The notes: generated by a model from the letters alone, not told the origin. Shown: positions 55,221-64,000, counted from the first letter of the stretch. The stretch: DNA of 64,000 nt from Xanthomonas arboricola pv. juglandis (GCF_001013475.1 NZ_JZEF01000001.1:931458-995457); one strand, 5' to 3'. Program-made: numbers and translations.

Positions 55221-56054
55221 TCAGAACTTGGCGTCGAACTCGCGGGCGTAGCCGGTGTTGACGATGACCTTCTGCAGCGCGTCGCTGATCTTGATGTTGC
55301 CGGCCACGATCTGCTGCGTTTCCGGGCCCATGTTGTCCATGCGCGGCGGGGTGGCGCCCTTGTAGTCGCAGACGCGGCCACCGGCTTCGCGCACCAGCAG
55401 CACGCCGGCTGCGATGTCCCAGGCTTTGACGCCGGCCTCGAAATACGCATCGGCGCGGCCACAGGCCACATAGGCCAGGTCCAGCGCGGCAGAACCGGTA
55501 CGACGCACATCCTCTGCCTGTACCAGCAACGCATCGACGCACTTCAGCTGCGCACTGATACGTGCGCGCTCGCGCGGCGGGAAGCCGGTATGGACCATCG
55601 CGCCTTCCAGGTCCTTGCGTTCGGCGATGCGGATGCGGCGGTCGTTGAGCACCGCGCCGGCGCCGCGGCTGGCGGTGAACAGCTCGTTGCGCAGCGGGTC
55701 GAAGATCACCGCATCGGTGGGTTCGCCGTTTTCCACCAGCGCGATCGACACGCAGTAATGCGGGAAGCCGCGCAGATAGTTGCTGGTGCCGTCCAGCGGG
55801 TCGATGACCCAGGTGTAGCGGCCACTCTTGCCACCTTGCACGCCGCCTTCTTCGCCGAACACGGCGTACTCGGGGTAGCCGCGCTTGAGTTCCTTGATGA
55901 TGACCTTCTCGGCATCGGCATCGACTTCGCTGGCGTAGTCCATGCGGCCTTTCTGCACCACGTTGAGCGCATCGAGCTTGTTGATACCGCGCAACAGCAC
56001 ATTGCCGGCGAGGCGGGCGGCTTTGACCATGACGGTGACGGCGGGTTTCTGCAT
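55221..56054 (-). CDS. suhB: inositol monophosphatase family protein SuhB
   Basis: 277 residues. The lithium-sensitive phosphatase motifs are [10 protein letters not shown] (metal Glu), [19 protein letters not shown] and [19 protein letters not shown]. The N-terminal Asp-containing [16 protein letters not shown] and the insertion-free length fit bacterial SuhB, which also binds RNA polymerase and helps rRNA transcription in E. coli. The ATG at 56052-56054 begins [17 protein letters not shown], the common N-terminus; longer starts add non-family residues. It is divergent from trmJ, as in many gamma-proteobacteria. Confidence 0.94.
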   Translation of the reverse strand: MQKPAVTVMVKAARLAGNVLLRGINKLDALNVVQKGRMDYASEVDADAEKVIIKELKRGYPEYAVFGEEGGVQGGKSGRYTWVIDPLDGTSNYLRGFPHYCVSIALVENGEPTDAVIFDPLRNELFTASRGAGAVLNDRRIRIAERKDLEGAMVHTGFPPRERARISAQLKCVDALLVQAEDVRRTGSAALDLAYVACGRADAYFEAGVKAWDIAAGVLLVREAGGRVCDYKGATPPRMDNMGPETQQIVAGNIKISDALQKVIVNTGYAREFDAKF

Positions 56055-56170
56055 GGTTAAAGCTCCCGTGAAGGCAGAATCGAAAATGGCGAAGGTAAAA
56101 GAGCGGTCCGGCACCAAAGCCGGCCGCGCAGTTTACCATCTACGACCGAATCGCTCCCCAATCTCCGTTC

Positions 56171-56938
56171 ATGTCCGTCAGCCAGCGCATCCGTTTTGTT
56201 CTTGTCGGCACCCAGCATCCAGGCAACATCGGCGCCGCCGCGCGCGCGATGAAGACGATGGGGGTGTCGCGCCTAGTGCTGGTGGCGCCGGAGCGTGCGC
56301 TCGACGAAGACGCCTATCGGCGTTCGGCCGGTGCCGAGGACGTGCTCGGCGAGGCGCCGATCTTCGCCACCCTGGCCGAGGCGGTGGCCGATTGCACCCT
56401 GGTGATCGGCTGCACCGCGCGTGCGCGCCGGGTCGCGCTGGAAGAGCTGCCGCCGGACGAGGGCGCGCGCCGTGCCTGGGCCAAGGCCGGCGAACCGGCC
56501 GAAGTGGCGATCGTGTTCGGCCGCGAGCGTACCGGCCTGACCAACGACGAGCTGCAGCTCTGCCATGCGGCGCTGCATATCCCCTCCGACCCGGCGTTCA
56601 GCTCGCTCAACCTGGCGGCGGCGGTACAAGTCGTGGCGTACGAGGTGCGGCTGGCGCAGCTGGCGGCCGGCGAAGCGGAGGCTGCGCCCGCCGCGGCGGC
56701 CGGCGCGCTGCGCGAGGGCCCGGCCAGCCATGCCCAACTGGAAGGCATGTTCGGCCAGTTGGGCCAGACCCTGGACGAGATCGACTTCCACAAGGGGCGC
56801 GCGCCGGAGTCGGCGATGCGCAAGCTGCGGCGGCTGCTGTTGCGCGCGGACATGAGCGAGCAGGAAGTGCGTTTGCTGCGCGGCATTCTGTCCGATGCGC
56901 AGCGCATGGCCATGCTGGCAAAGCGCAACGGAAACTGA
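56171..56938 (+). CDS. trmJ: tRNA (cytidine/uridine-2'-O-)-methyltransferase TrmJ
   Basis: A 255-residue SPOUT-class enzyme that methylates the ribose at position 32 of tRNA. It opens with IRFVLVGTQHPGNIGAAARA (Asn of the family start). The SAM-binding trefoil-knot region has VIGCTARARRVALEELPPDE and IVFGRERTGLTNDELQLCHA. The C-terminal motif IPSDPAFSSLNLAAAVQVVAYEVRLA is typical. An about 80-residue helical extension follows (VSRLVLVAPERALDEDA sits earlier in the fold). It is divergent from suhB; E. coli shows the same suhB/trmJ neighbourhood. Confidence 0.94.
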   Translation: MSVSQRIRFVLVGTQHPGNIGAAARAMKTMGVSRLVLVAPERALDEDAYRRSAGAEDVLGEAPIFATLAEAVADCTLVIGCTARARRVALEELPPDEGARRAWAKAGEPAEVAIVFGRERTGLTNDELQLCHAALHIPSDPAFSSLNLAAAVQVVAYEVRLAQLAAGEAEAAPAAAAGALREGPASHAQLEGMFGQLGQTLDEIDFHKGRAPESAMRKLRRLLLRADMSEQEVRLLRGILSDAQRMAMLAKRNGN

Positions 56939-56989
56939 CGTCTGTCACATCTCGAAAGATTCGGCTAGGCTGTCGGCGGCTCTAGGGGA

Positions 56990-57919
56990 GTGTCCGTTTT
57001 GCGCGGTCTACGATGGTGTCTGATTGCCTGCGGGCTGTTGGCCGGGGCAGGCTTTGCCGCGACGGCGATAGCGGCGCCTTCCCCGGTATTGGTGCTTGGA
57101 CGGATCAGCGACGATCCCGCCACGCATTACGCCCAACTCAAGCCCCTGCTGGACTACGTGGTGCCGCGCATGCACGAGGTCGGCATCCGCCGTGGCGAAA
57201 TCCTGATGGCGCCGGATGCACGGCAGATGTCCAGTTACCTGCGGCGTGGCCGCGTCGACTGGGTCAGTGAAACCACCGGTGCGGCAATGCTGCTGGAACA
57301 GCGCGGCAGTGCGCACCCGCTGGTGATGACCGAGCGCGCCGGCCTGCGCGAGTTTCATACGGTGTTCTTCGTCCGCCGCGACAGCCCGATCCAGTCGCTC
57401 AAGCAGTTGCGCGGCCACACCCTGGCGTTGCAGAACGCCTCCTCCACCAGCGGCTATCTGCTGCCGATGCTGGAGCTGGTGCGCAACGGCATCGCCTGCG
57501 ATGTGCTGCTGTCGCCGGATGACAGCCAGGTGCCGGGCTCGGTGGGTTACCTGATGGTCGGCTCGAAATTGAATATCTCCGCCTTCGTGCATCAGCACCT
57601 GATCGATGCGGGCGCTTTCAGCAACGCTGACTGGGACGACGAGCGCCACCTGCCACAGGTGTTCAAGCGCGACTTCCGCATCGTCCATCACAGTGCGCCG
57701 GTGCCGCGCGCGGTGGAGATGGTGCGTACCGGCATGGATCCGGCCGTAGAGCGGCGGCTGCGCGTGGTGCTGCTGCAGGCGGCCTCCGACCCCAAGGCCG
57801 GGCCGGCCTTGAAGCGCTTCTTCGGCACCACCGCCTTTCACCCGCTGGATGATGTCAATCGCCGGCGCCTGGATGGACTGAGCGCCGGGCTGCAACGTGT
57901 CAGGGATCAAGTGGAATGA
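56990..57919 (+). CDS. PhnD-like phosphate/phosphonate-type periplasmic binding protein
   Basis: 309 residues. A signal peptide (CLIACGLLAGAGFAATAIAA) leads into a type-2 periplasmic binding fold: VLVLGRISDDPATHYAQLKPL, RGEILMAPDARQMSSYLRRG, AMLLEQRGSAHPLVMTER, RDSPIQSLKQLRGHTLALQ and STSGYLLPMLELV, the PhnD-type profile. No permease or ATPase gene is adjacent. Instead its stop overlaps the start of a membrane GGDEF-EAL gene by 4 bases. It may therefore sense a small ligand for signalling rather than feed a transporter. AGGGGA directly abuts the GTG at 56990. A TTG at 56999, 9 bases after AGGGGA, is an equally likely start. Confidence 0.85.
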   Translation: MSVLRGLRWCLIACGLLAGAGFAATAIAAPSPVLVLGRISDDPATHYAQLKPLLDYVVPRMHEVGIRRGEILMAPDARQMSSYLRRGRVDWVSETTGAAMLLEQRGSAHPLVMTERAGLREFHTVFFVRRDSPIQSLKQLRGHTLALQNASSTSGYLLPMLELVRNGIACDVLLSPDDSQVPGSVGYLMVGSKLNISAFVHQHLIDAGAFSNADWDDERHLPQVFKRDFRIVHHSAPVPRAVEMVRTGMDPAVERRLRVVLLQAASDPKAGPALKRFFGTTAFHPLDDVNRRRLDGLSAGLQRVRDQVE

Positions 57920-60033
57920 CTCAGGTGCGCTTCGGGTTGCAGGCACGCTTTCTGCTGGTGATGGCGCTGACGCTGCTGCTGGTCGGTGCGATCCTGGCGT
58001 CGCTGCTGCAGCGCCAGAGCGCGATGCAACGCGAAGTGCGCGGGCTCAGCGCGCAGATTCTGCACGAGCTGTTCGATCGCAGCCTGCGCACGCGTGGAGA
58101 GACCCTGGCCACCGAACTGGCGAGCGGTCTGGCCAATCCGCTGTACTACTCCGATCTGGGCGCGGTGGGGGCGCTGGTGCGCAATGCCTCGCGGCAGCAG
58201 GTGGTGAGCTACGTGCTGGTGTTCGATCGACGCGGCCGGCTGGTACACGATGGCTCGCACAATCTGCAGCGTTATGGCCAGGCCATGACCGATCCGCTCG
58301 CGGCCAGGGCGAAGACGACGCGCGCCATGCTATTGCAATCCTCGCCCGAAGTGCTGGACGTGACGGTGCCGATCAAGATCGGCGACCAGCGCATCGGCGG
58401 GGTGCGGGTGGGGATGTCGCGCGAGCGGGTGCGCAGGATCGAATCCGGCGCCAACCTGACCCTGGTGCAGAACCTCAACGCGATCGGCAAGCGCGATCTG
58501 GGCTGGTTGCTGGTGCTGCTGGCCGCGCTGGTGGCGCTGGGGGTGCTGTTGGCCATCTATGTGCAACGTACCCTGGTGGCGCCGGTGCGGTTGCTGGCTG
58601 CGGCCGCGCGCCAGATCGAGCGTGGCGACTACGCGGTGCAATTGCCGCCGCATCCGCGCAACGACGAGATCGGCGAGTTGATTTCCGCCTTCGGCCGCAT
58701 GAGCGAGAGCATCGCCCGGCACGATCGCGAGGTGCGCCACATGGCCTACACCGATGCGCTGACCGGCCTGACCAACCGGCTGGGTTTCCGCGAAGGCCTG
58801 GACCATCTGCTCAACACCGCCCGCAGCACCGGCAGCAAGCTGGCGCTGCTGTTCGCCGACATCGACGACTTCAAGCGCGTCAACGACACGTTGGGCCACG
58901 AAGCCGGCGACGAGGCGCTGCTGCAGTTCGCCAGTCGCATCAGTCGCGCGGTCGGTGCGTTGGGCGGCGACGACGCGATCCTGGCGCGCTTCGGTGGCGA
59001 TGAGTTCGTGATCCTGCTGCAAAATGGCGATGTCAGCCTGCTTGCCGCCCAGCTCGCAGACCGGCTGGTGCACGAATTGAGCCGCCCCTTGAATGTGCAG
59101 GGCCGGGAGGTGTTCCTGGGTACCTCGATCGGCATCACGCTGTTCCCGGACGACGCCAGCAACGCCACTGTGTTGCTGAAGAACGGCGACATCGCGATGT
59201 ACCAGGCCAAGGTGGCGGGCAAGAACTGCCACCGCTTCTACAGCCGCGCCGCCGATCATGCAGTGGAGCGCCGTGTGCACATGGAGCACGAGCTGCGCGG
59301 GGCCTGGGATCGCGACGAGCTGCGGCTGGTCTATCAGCCGATCTATCGCACCAGCGACCGTGTGCTGGTGGGGGTGGAAGTGCTGTTGCGCTGGCAGCAC
59401 CCGGCGCTGGGCACGATTGCGCCGTCCACCTTTATCGATATCGCAGAGCAAAGCGGCCTGATCGAGGTGATCGGCCCCAAGGTGCTGCGCGCGGCGTGTC
59501 TGGAAGCGGCGCAATGGCCGGTGGTGGGCGAGGGCTTGTTCATCTCGGTCAACGTCTCGCCCCGTCAGCTGCGCAGTGGCGACCTGATCGACACCGTGGC
59601 CGAGTGCCTGGCCGAGTCCGGCCTGCCGGCCGCGCGCTTGCACCTGGAGCTGACCGAAACGGCGGTGATCGGCGACGAAATGATGGCCGCCAGCCTGCTC
59701 GATCAATTGCACCGTACCGGTGTGAAGGTGTGGCTGGACGACTTCGGCACCGGTTTCTCCGGCTTGAGCCATCTGCGCCAGGTGCCGGTGGACGGGGTCA
59801 AGATCGACAAGAGTTTCATCGCCGACCTGCAGTGCGACCCGGACGATCTGGCGCTGACCACGGCCATCATCGGCATGGCACATTCGCTGGGCATCACGGT
59901 GGTGGCCGAGGGGATCGAGCAGGAAGCGCAGTTCAACCTGCTGCGCGAGCGTGGCTGCGACCTGGGCCAGGGCTACTGGTTCAGCCGCCCACTGAGCCCG
60001 GCTGACATGGTCAAGCTGATCGCCGCAGGCTGA
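57916..60033 (+). CDS. membrane sensor GGDEF-EAL protein
   Basis: 705 residues. TM1 (about 12-30) and TM2 (about 196-216) frame an about 165-residue periplasmic part, then a HAMP linker (about 217-270). The GGDEF domain (from DALTGLTNRLGF near 278) has an intact GGDEF motif near residue 359. The EAL domain shows VEVLLRW near 485 and DDFGTGFSGLSHL near 607, and an intact metal-site Glu. It should both make and degrade c-di-GMP, or be one-sided in practice. Its ATG overlaps the stop of the PhnD-like binding protein gene (ATGA), so the two proteins are made together and probably signal as a pair. Confidence 0.9.
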   Translation: MTQVRFGLQARFLLVMALTLLLVGAILASLLQRQSAMQREVRGLSAQILHELFDRSLRTRGETLATELASGLANPLYYSDLGAVGALVRNASRQQVVSYVLVFDRRGRLVHDGSHNLQRYGQAMTDPLAARAKTTRAMLLQSSPEVLDVTVPIKIGDQRIGGVRVGMSRERVRRIESGANLTLVQNLNAIGKRDLGWLLVLLAALVALGVLLAIYVQRTLVAPVRLLAAAARQIERGDYAVQLPPHPRNDEIGELISAFGRMSESIARHDREVRHMAYTDALTGLTNRLGFREGLDHLLNTARSTGSKLALLFADIDDFKRVNDTLGHEAGDEALLQFASRISRAVGALGGDDAILARFGGDEFVILLQNGDVSLLAAQLADRLVHELSRPLNVQGREVFLGTSIGITLFPDDASNATVLLKNGDIAMYQAKVAGKNCHRFYSRAADHAVERRVHMEHELRGAWDRDELRLVYQPIYRTSDRVLVGVEVLLRWQHPALGTIAPSTFIDIAEQSGLIEVIGPKVLRAACLEAAQWPVVGEGLFISVNVSPRQLRSGDLIDTVAECLAESGLPAARLHLELTETAVIGDEMMAASLLDQLHRTGVKVWLDDFGTGFSGLSHLRQVPVDGVKIDKSFIADLQCDPDDLALTTAIIGMAHSLGITVVAEGIEQEAQFNLLRERGCDLGQGYWFSRPLSPADMVKLIAAG

Positions 60034-60038
60034 GCAGC

Positions 60039-60105
60039 GTAGGAGCGCACCCGGGCGCGACGAAGCATGACCGGTAACGCCCGTCGCGCCCGGGTGCGCT
60101 CCTAC
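60039..60105. repeat. GTAG-ended REP-type palindrome
   Basis: Two 24-base arms are perfect inverted repeats: GTAGGAGCGCACCCGGGCGC... at 60039-60062 and its complement at 60082-60105. They enclose a 19-base centre. The same GTAGGAGCG ends occur in the array near 54.8-55.2 kb. It sits 5 bases after the GGDEF-EAL stop and 31 bases before the epmB stop, so it may double as a two-way terminator. Confidence 0.8.
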
Positions 60106-60136
60106 GATCGATCCGATGTGTTTGAGAGCTGGGTGG

Positions 60137-61165
60137 TTACAGCGGCCGTTTGCCCGTGTCGCCGGGGATTTCGCGCACCAGGCGCGGCACCAGGTAGCCG
60201 GACAGGCGCGTGGCCAGTTCGGTGTGCAGGGCGCGCGCGCGCGCATCGTCCACTTCGAAATGCGCCACGCCGGCCACCCGGTCGAGCTGGTGCAGGTAAT
60301 ACGGCAGCACGCCGGCGGCGAAGCTGCGTTCGCTCAGGGCCGCCAGCGCGTCCACGCTGTCGTTGACGCCGCGCAGCAGCACGGCCTGGTTGAGCAACTG
60401 TGCGCCGGCTTCGCGCAGGGCGCGCATGGCATCGTCCACGGCGGTATCGAATTCGTTGGCGTGGTTGGCATGCACCACGAAGGCCACCGGCCACGGCAGG
60501 CTGCGCAGCCAGGCCAGCAGCGGCGCGTCGACGCGCTCGGGCAGCACGATCGGCAGCCGGCTGTGGATGCGCAGGCGCTTGATGTGGCCGATGGCAGCCA
60601 GCGCGTCGGTGAGTTCGGCCAGCTTGCCGGTGGCCAGCGACAGCGGGTCGCCGCCGGACAGCAGCACTTCGTCGATGCCGGGGTCGGCCGCGATCGTGGC
60701 GACCGCGTCGCGCCATCCGTCGCGCGCGGCGGTTTCCTCGGCATATGGGAAGTGGCGGCGGAAGCAGTAGCGGCAGTGCACCGCGCAGCTGCCGGTGGCG
60801 ATCAGCAGCGCGCGGCCGCGGTACTTCTGGATCACCCCGTCGGCGGTCTTGGCGGCGCCATCGCCGACCGCATCCAGGCCGAAGCCGGGCACCGGCCGCA
60901 TTTCATCGTCCAGCGGCAGCACCTGGCGCAGCAGCGGGTCGTGCAGGTCGCCATGGCGCATGCGCGCCACGAATGCCTGCGGCACCCGCAGCGGGAACTG
61001 GGCGGCGGCGGCATCGCTGATCCCGGCCGCCTGCGCCTCCAGGCCCAGCAACGCCAGCAGCGCGCGCGGGTCGCGCACGGCGTCGCGCCACTGCTGCTGC
61101 CAGCGCGGCGGTTGCAGGGTGGGCGGCGGAGATGGCTGCAAGGCGAGGGGGGCTGCGGGTATCAT
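60137..61165 (-). CDS. epmB: EF-P beta-lysylation protein EpmB (lysine 2,3-aminomutase)
   Basis: A 342-residue radical-SAM enzyme converting (S)-alpha-lysine to (R)-beta-lysine for attachment to EF-P. The CxxxCxxC motif is [15 protein letters not shown] (about residue 121). [16 protein letters not shown] [16 protein letters not shown] and the [13 protein letters not shown] and HANHANEFD stretches mark the aminomutase core. The pyridoxal-phosphate lysine probably lies in the region ending [15 protein letters not shown]. It is divergent from efp, its substrate's gene, with a structured gap. The partner epmA is not in the window. Confidence 0.94.
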
Positions 61166-61185
61166 GTGCGGTCACAAAACCAATG

Positions 61186-61244
61186 CCCGCCGGTTGCGGC
61201 GGGCGCCCCATTCTAATCCGACCTGCCACGGCCTGTGGCAGGTC
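61186..61244 (+). promoter_or_regulatory. two hairpins in the efp leader
   Basis: GCCCGCC-GGTTGC-GGCGGGC (61186-61205) and the perfect 10-bp stem GACCTGCCAC/GTGGCAGGTC (61220-61244) lie in the efp upstream region. AGGAG follows at 61256-61260, 8 bases before the ATG. They may be part of the efp leader or a two-way block with epmB; no known riboswitch is recognised. Confidence 0.45.
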
Positions 61245-61268
61245 GTGGTCTTATCGAGGAGCTGCACC

Positions 61269-61835
61269 ATGGCCACTGTTGGCATGAACGACGTCAAGAA
61301 CGGCATGAAGATCCTGGTCAACAACGAGCCGGCGGTCATCACCGAGACCGAATACGTCAAGCCGGGCAAGGGCCAGGCCTTCACCCGCATGAAGTACCGC
61401 TTCATCAAGTCCGGCCGCGTGGTCGAAATGACCATGAAGGCGACCGACGACGTGGAAGTGGCCGACGTGGTCGATACCGACATGCGCTACCTGTACAGCG
61501 ATGGCGAGTACTGGCACTTCATGGACCCGGAAACCTTCGAGCAGGTGCAGACCGACAAGGCCGGCATGGGTGGCGCCGACAAGTGGCTCAAGGGCGAGGA
61601 AGACTGCATCGTGACGCTGTGGAACGGCACGCCGATCTGGGTGCAGCCGCCGAACTTCGTCGAGCTGAAGATCACCGAGACCGACCCGGGCGTGCGCGGC
61701 GATACCTCCGGCGGCGGCGGCAAGCCGGCGACGCTGGAAACCGGCGCGGTGGTGCGCGTGCCGCTGTTCGTCAACCAGGACGAAATCATCAAGGTTGACA
61801 CCCGCTCGGGCGAATACTCGGCGCGCGTCAAGTAA
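61269..61835 (+). CDS. efp: translation elongation factor P
   Basis: 188 residues. EF-P relieves ribosome stalling at polyproline. The modified residue is Lys34 in VKPGKGQAF, an N-terminal KOW-like domain loop. That fits EpmA/EpmB-type beta-lysylation because epmB lies next door. The middle OB domain has [11 protein letters not shown] and the C-terminal OB domain has [27 protein letters not shown]. Starting ATG 61269 with AGGAG 8 bases upstream gives [15 protein letters not shown], the usual start. It is divergent from epmB. A secreted-protein gene follows 4 bases after the stop, possibly on the same transcript. Confidence 0.97.
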
Positions 61836-61839
61836 GACG

Positions 61840-62688
61840 ATGCGTCCGGGACACTGGCCTGATCGAGCGGGACGCGGTGCCAGTGTCGTGTTGGGGCTGT
61901 GGGGTGCGCTGCTCGCGTGCCCGGCGTTTGCGCAATCGGCTGCCGCAACCTGCGATGCCGCTGACGTGGCCGCCGTTGCGGCCATTGCAACGTCCGGCGT
62001 CGTGGGCGGCGCTGCCGCCACGGTGCCGGTCGACCGTTTGGTGGCCCAGAGCTGCAAGCCGTGGCCGAACGATGCGGCGATCCGGCTGGCGGCAATCGCA
62101 TTTGCCGGCGATGCGGAGAGCGTGCCTGGCGAGCGCGACCTCGAGTTGCGCGTGGCCATGCTCGATGCCGCCAGCGGCAAGGTGCTGGCGTTCTACGCGC
62201 AGGCAATGGGCGAGGACGCCGCCTTTGAACTGGCTGCCGACAGCCTGCGCCTGGACACCGCGCGCTACGACCTGGCCAAGGGCGTGCGTGCGATCGGCGT
62301 GGTGGTGCACAGCGCCGCGCGCGGGCCCAGCTGCCCGGATTTTTACAGCAATCAGGCATTGACCCTGCTGGTGCGCGAGGGGCGCAGTCTGCGCCCGGTG
62401 CTGCAACGCGATCTCTATGCGTGGCAACGTGTGAAAGGCGAGCCGTGCAGTCTGGGCAAGGGCGATGTGATCACCGAAGTGGCCAATCTGAGCGTGAGCA
62501 TGGCGCCGCAGGTACACGCCGGCTACGCGGACATCGTGCTGACAGCCAACGTGGCTACCGTGGAGAGCGCCGCTGGCAGCGACACCGATACCGAACGCAC
62601 CCGTCGCGTGCGCCAGGTGCTGCGCTACGACGGCCAGCGCTATGTGCCTGTGGCCGGTGGCGATCCCAGCTGGCCGTTCGACAATTAA
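61840..62688 (+). CDS. exported protein of unknown function
   Basis: 282 residues. A signal-peptide-like N-terminus (SVVLGLWGALLACPAFAQ, cleavage near residue 30) is followed by a mature part with no family I recognise. It has Cys residues in TCDAADVAAVA, QSCKPWPNDAA, PSCPDFYSNQA and EPCSLGKGD, which could form disulfides, and it alternates strands and helices (ELRVAMLDAASGKVLAFYA, YADIVLTANVATVES). It begins 4 bases after the efp stop and ends just before mtaD, so it may be cotranscribed with either. The ATG at 61840 is in a weak context. Confidence 0.7.
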   Translation: MRPGHWPDRAGRGASVVLGLWGALLACPAFAQSAAATCDAADVAAVAAIATSGVVGGAAATVPVDRLVAQSCKPWPNDAAIRLAAIAFAGDAESVPGERDLELRVAMLDAASGKVLAFYAQAMGEDAAFELAADSLRLDTARYDLAKGVRAIGVVVHSAARGPSCPDFYSNQALTLLVREGRSLRPVLQRDLYAWQRVKGEPCSLGKGDVITEVANLSVSMAPQVHAGYADIVLTANVATVESAAGSDTDTERTRRVRQVLRYDGQRYVPVAGGDPSWPFDN

Positions 62689-62706
62689 CCTTTTATGGAT
62701 CCGCTC

Positions 62707-64000
62707 ATGACCAATGCCCCTCCCGAAGGCTGCGACCTGTTGATCGAAGCCGGCTACGTCGTGCCGATCGAGCCGCATGCGGTGGTGCTCGATGATCACG
62801 CGGTAGCGGTGCACAACGGCGTCATCGTGGCGATCCTGCCGACCGCCGAGGCGCGCCTGCGGTTTGCGCCGACGCAGACCGTGTCGCGCCCGGAGGCCGC
62901 CCTGATCCCGGGCCTGGTCAATGCGCATACACATAACCCGATGACGCTGCTGCGTGGCGTTGCCGACGATCTGCCGCTGATGGTGTGGCTGCAGCAGCAC
63001 ATCTGGCCGGTGGAAGCGGCGGTGATCGGGCCAGAGTTCGTCGCCGACGGCACCACGCTGGCGATCGCCGAAATGCTGCGTGGCGGCACCACCTGCGTCA
63101 ACGAAAACTACTTCTTCGCCGATGTGCAGGCGGCCGTGTACAAGCAGCACGGTTTCCGTGCGCTGGTCGGCGCGGTGATCATCGATTTCCCCACCGCCTG
63201 GGCATCGTCGGACGACGAATACTTCGCACGGGCCGGCGAACTGCACGACCAGTGGCGCGACGATCCGCTGATCAGCACCGCCTTCGCGCCGCACGCGCCG
63301 TACACGGTCAACGACGCCAACTTCGAGCGCGTGCGCATGCTGGCCGACCAGCTGGATCTGCCGGTGCATCTGCACACGCACGAAACCGCGCAGGAAGTGG
63401 CCGATTCGGTTGCCCAGTACGGGCAGCGCCCGCTGGCGCGGCTGGATCGCCTGGGGCTGGTCAACGACCGCCTGATCGCCGTGCACATGACCCAGCTCAC
63501 CGAGGCGGAAATCCACCTGTGCGCCGAGCGCGGCGTCAGCGTGGTGCATTGCCCGGAGTCCAACCTCAAGCTCGCTTCGGGTTTTTGCCCGGCCTGCGCG
63601 CTGCAACGTGCCGGCGTGAACCTGGCGATCGGCACCGACGGCTGCGCCAGCAACAACGACCTGGACATGTTCAGCGAGAACCGCACGGCGGCGATCCTGG
63701 CCAAGGCAGTGGCCAACGATGCCACCGCACTGGACGCGGCCACCACGCTGCGTGCGGCCACACTGGGCGGCGCGCGCGCGTTGGGCTTCGGCGACAGGAT
63801 CGGCTCGATCGAAATCGGCAAGCAGGCCGATCTGGTCTGCGTGGATCTGTCCGCACTGGAGACCCAGCCGCTGCATCATGTGCTGTCGCAACTGATCTAC
63901 GCCGCCGGCCGTCATCAGGTCACCGATGTGTGGATCGCCGGCAAGCCCAAGCTGGTGCAGCGCGAGCTCATCGACATGGACACCGCTGCCCTGGTCGCCA
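62707..64000 (+). CDS. mtaD: 5-methylthioadenosine/S-adenosylhomocysteine deaminase, C-terminus cut off
   Basis: 431 residues are visible up to the window edge; family members are about 440-450, so only the last few are missing. It is a zinc-dependent amidohydrolase. The metal site is NAHTHNPMTLLRG (about residue 75), with further ligands in HLHTHETAQEV and HMTQLTEAE, and the catalytic region GTDGCASNNDLDM near 320. It opens MTNAPPEGCDLLIEAGYVVPI. An in-frame ATG 12 bases upstream (62695) is an alternative start. The enzyme converts methylthioadenosine to methylthioinosine or S-adenosylhomocysteine to its inosine form, in methionine/SAM recycling. It follows the exported protein gene. Confidence 0.88.
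   Translation, partial: MTNAPPEGCDLLIEAGYVVPIEPHAVVLDDHAVAVHNGVIVAILPTAEARLRFAPTQTVSRPEAALIPGLVNAHTHNPMTLLRGVADDLPLMVWLQQHIWPVEAAVIGPEFVADGTTLAIAEMLRGGTTCVNENYFFADVQAAVYKQHGFRALVGAVIIDFPTAWASSDDEYFARAGELHDQWRDDPLISTAFAPHAPYTVNDANFERVRMLADQLDLPVHLHTHETAQEVADSVAQYGQRPLARLDRLGLVNDRLIAVHMTQLTEAEIHLCAERGVSVVHCPESNLKLASGFCPACALQRAGVNLAIGTDGCASNNDLDMFSENRTAAILAKAVANDATALDAATTLRAATLGGARALGFGDRIGSIEIGKQADLVCVDLSALETQPLHHVLSQLIYAAGRHQVTDVWIAGKPKLVQRELIDMDTAALVA

Overview
The window is a GC-rich (about 65%) chromosomal segment that reads as core genome of a Xanthomonas species. The grounds are close resemblance of most proteins to Xanthomonadaceae families, a FimX-type c-di-GMP receptor with degenerate GGDEF and EAL motifs, the petABC-sspAB and nnr-tsaE-ami-mutL gene orders, an H-NS-like protein of the Xanthomonas type, and GTAG-ended palindromic repeats. 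Genus-level assignment is inference from sequence recognition; no search was run. I see no prophage, insertion sequence, CRISPR array, rRNA or integrated island.

Layout. 1-4.7 kb: the 5' part of a PhoH-family ATPase gene, a 757-base gap with a cluster of DnaA-box-like sequences, miaB, then a glutathione S-transferase divergent from a WYL regulator with a clean palindrome between them. 4.7-11 kb: a lytic transglycosylase, the cytochrome bc1 operon petABC, sspAB, and a small DUF3301-type protein. 11-20.4 kb: the giant helicase lhr, a frameshifted 3-methyladenine DNA glycosylase, a chemoreceptor-cheW pair behind a likely sigma-28 promoter, and a GAF protein with a degenerate GGDEF domain. 20.5-26.1 kb: tRNA-Ala(CGC), an H-NS-like protein, RNase D, a lipoprotein with a sulfatase-modifying-factor fold, and an AcvB/VirJ-like protein. 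26.3-36.5 kb: xseA, queG, and the divergent run nnr-tsaE-ami-mutL-DUF1684-TraB/GumN. 36.5-45.9 kb: phaR and phbB, gluQ, htpX, fimX, an HI0933-type flavoprotein with yaeQ, a DUF188 protein, a cold-shock gene and a second glutathione S-transferase. 46-56 kb: an alpha/beta hydrolase lipoprotein, selO, apt, dbpA, an Uup-type ABC-F ATPase, a barnase-barstar pair, and sodA followed by tandem copies of its terminator and a REP palindrome, then suhB. 56-64 kb: trmJ, a PhnD-like binding protein coupled to a membrane GGDEF-EAL protein, epmB divergent from efp, an exported protein of unknown function, and most of mtaD.

Recurring themes are translation and tRNA modification (miaB, queG, tsaE, gluQ, trmJ, epmB/efp), DNA repair (mutL, xseA, lhr, the glycosylase) and c-di-GMP signalling (fimX, the degenerate GAF-GGDEF protein, the GGDEF-EAL pair). 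The window is mostly ordinary housekeeping DNA. The points most worth a second look are the binding-protein/GGDEF-EAL pair, the amplified terminator-REP array behind sodA, the frameshift in the glycosylase gene, the DnaA-box cluster, and several candidate regulatory palindromes.
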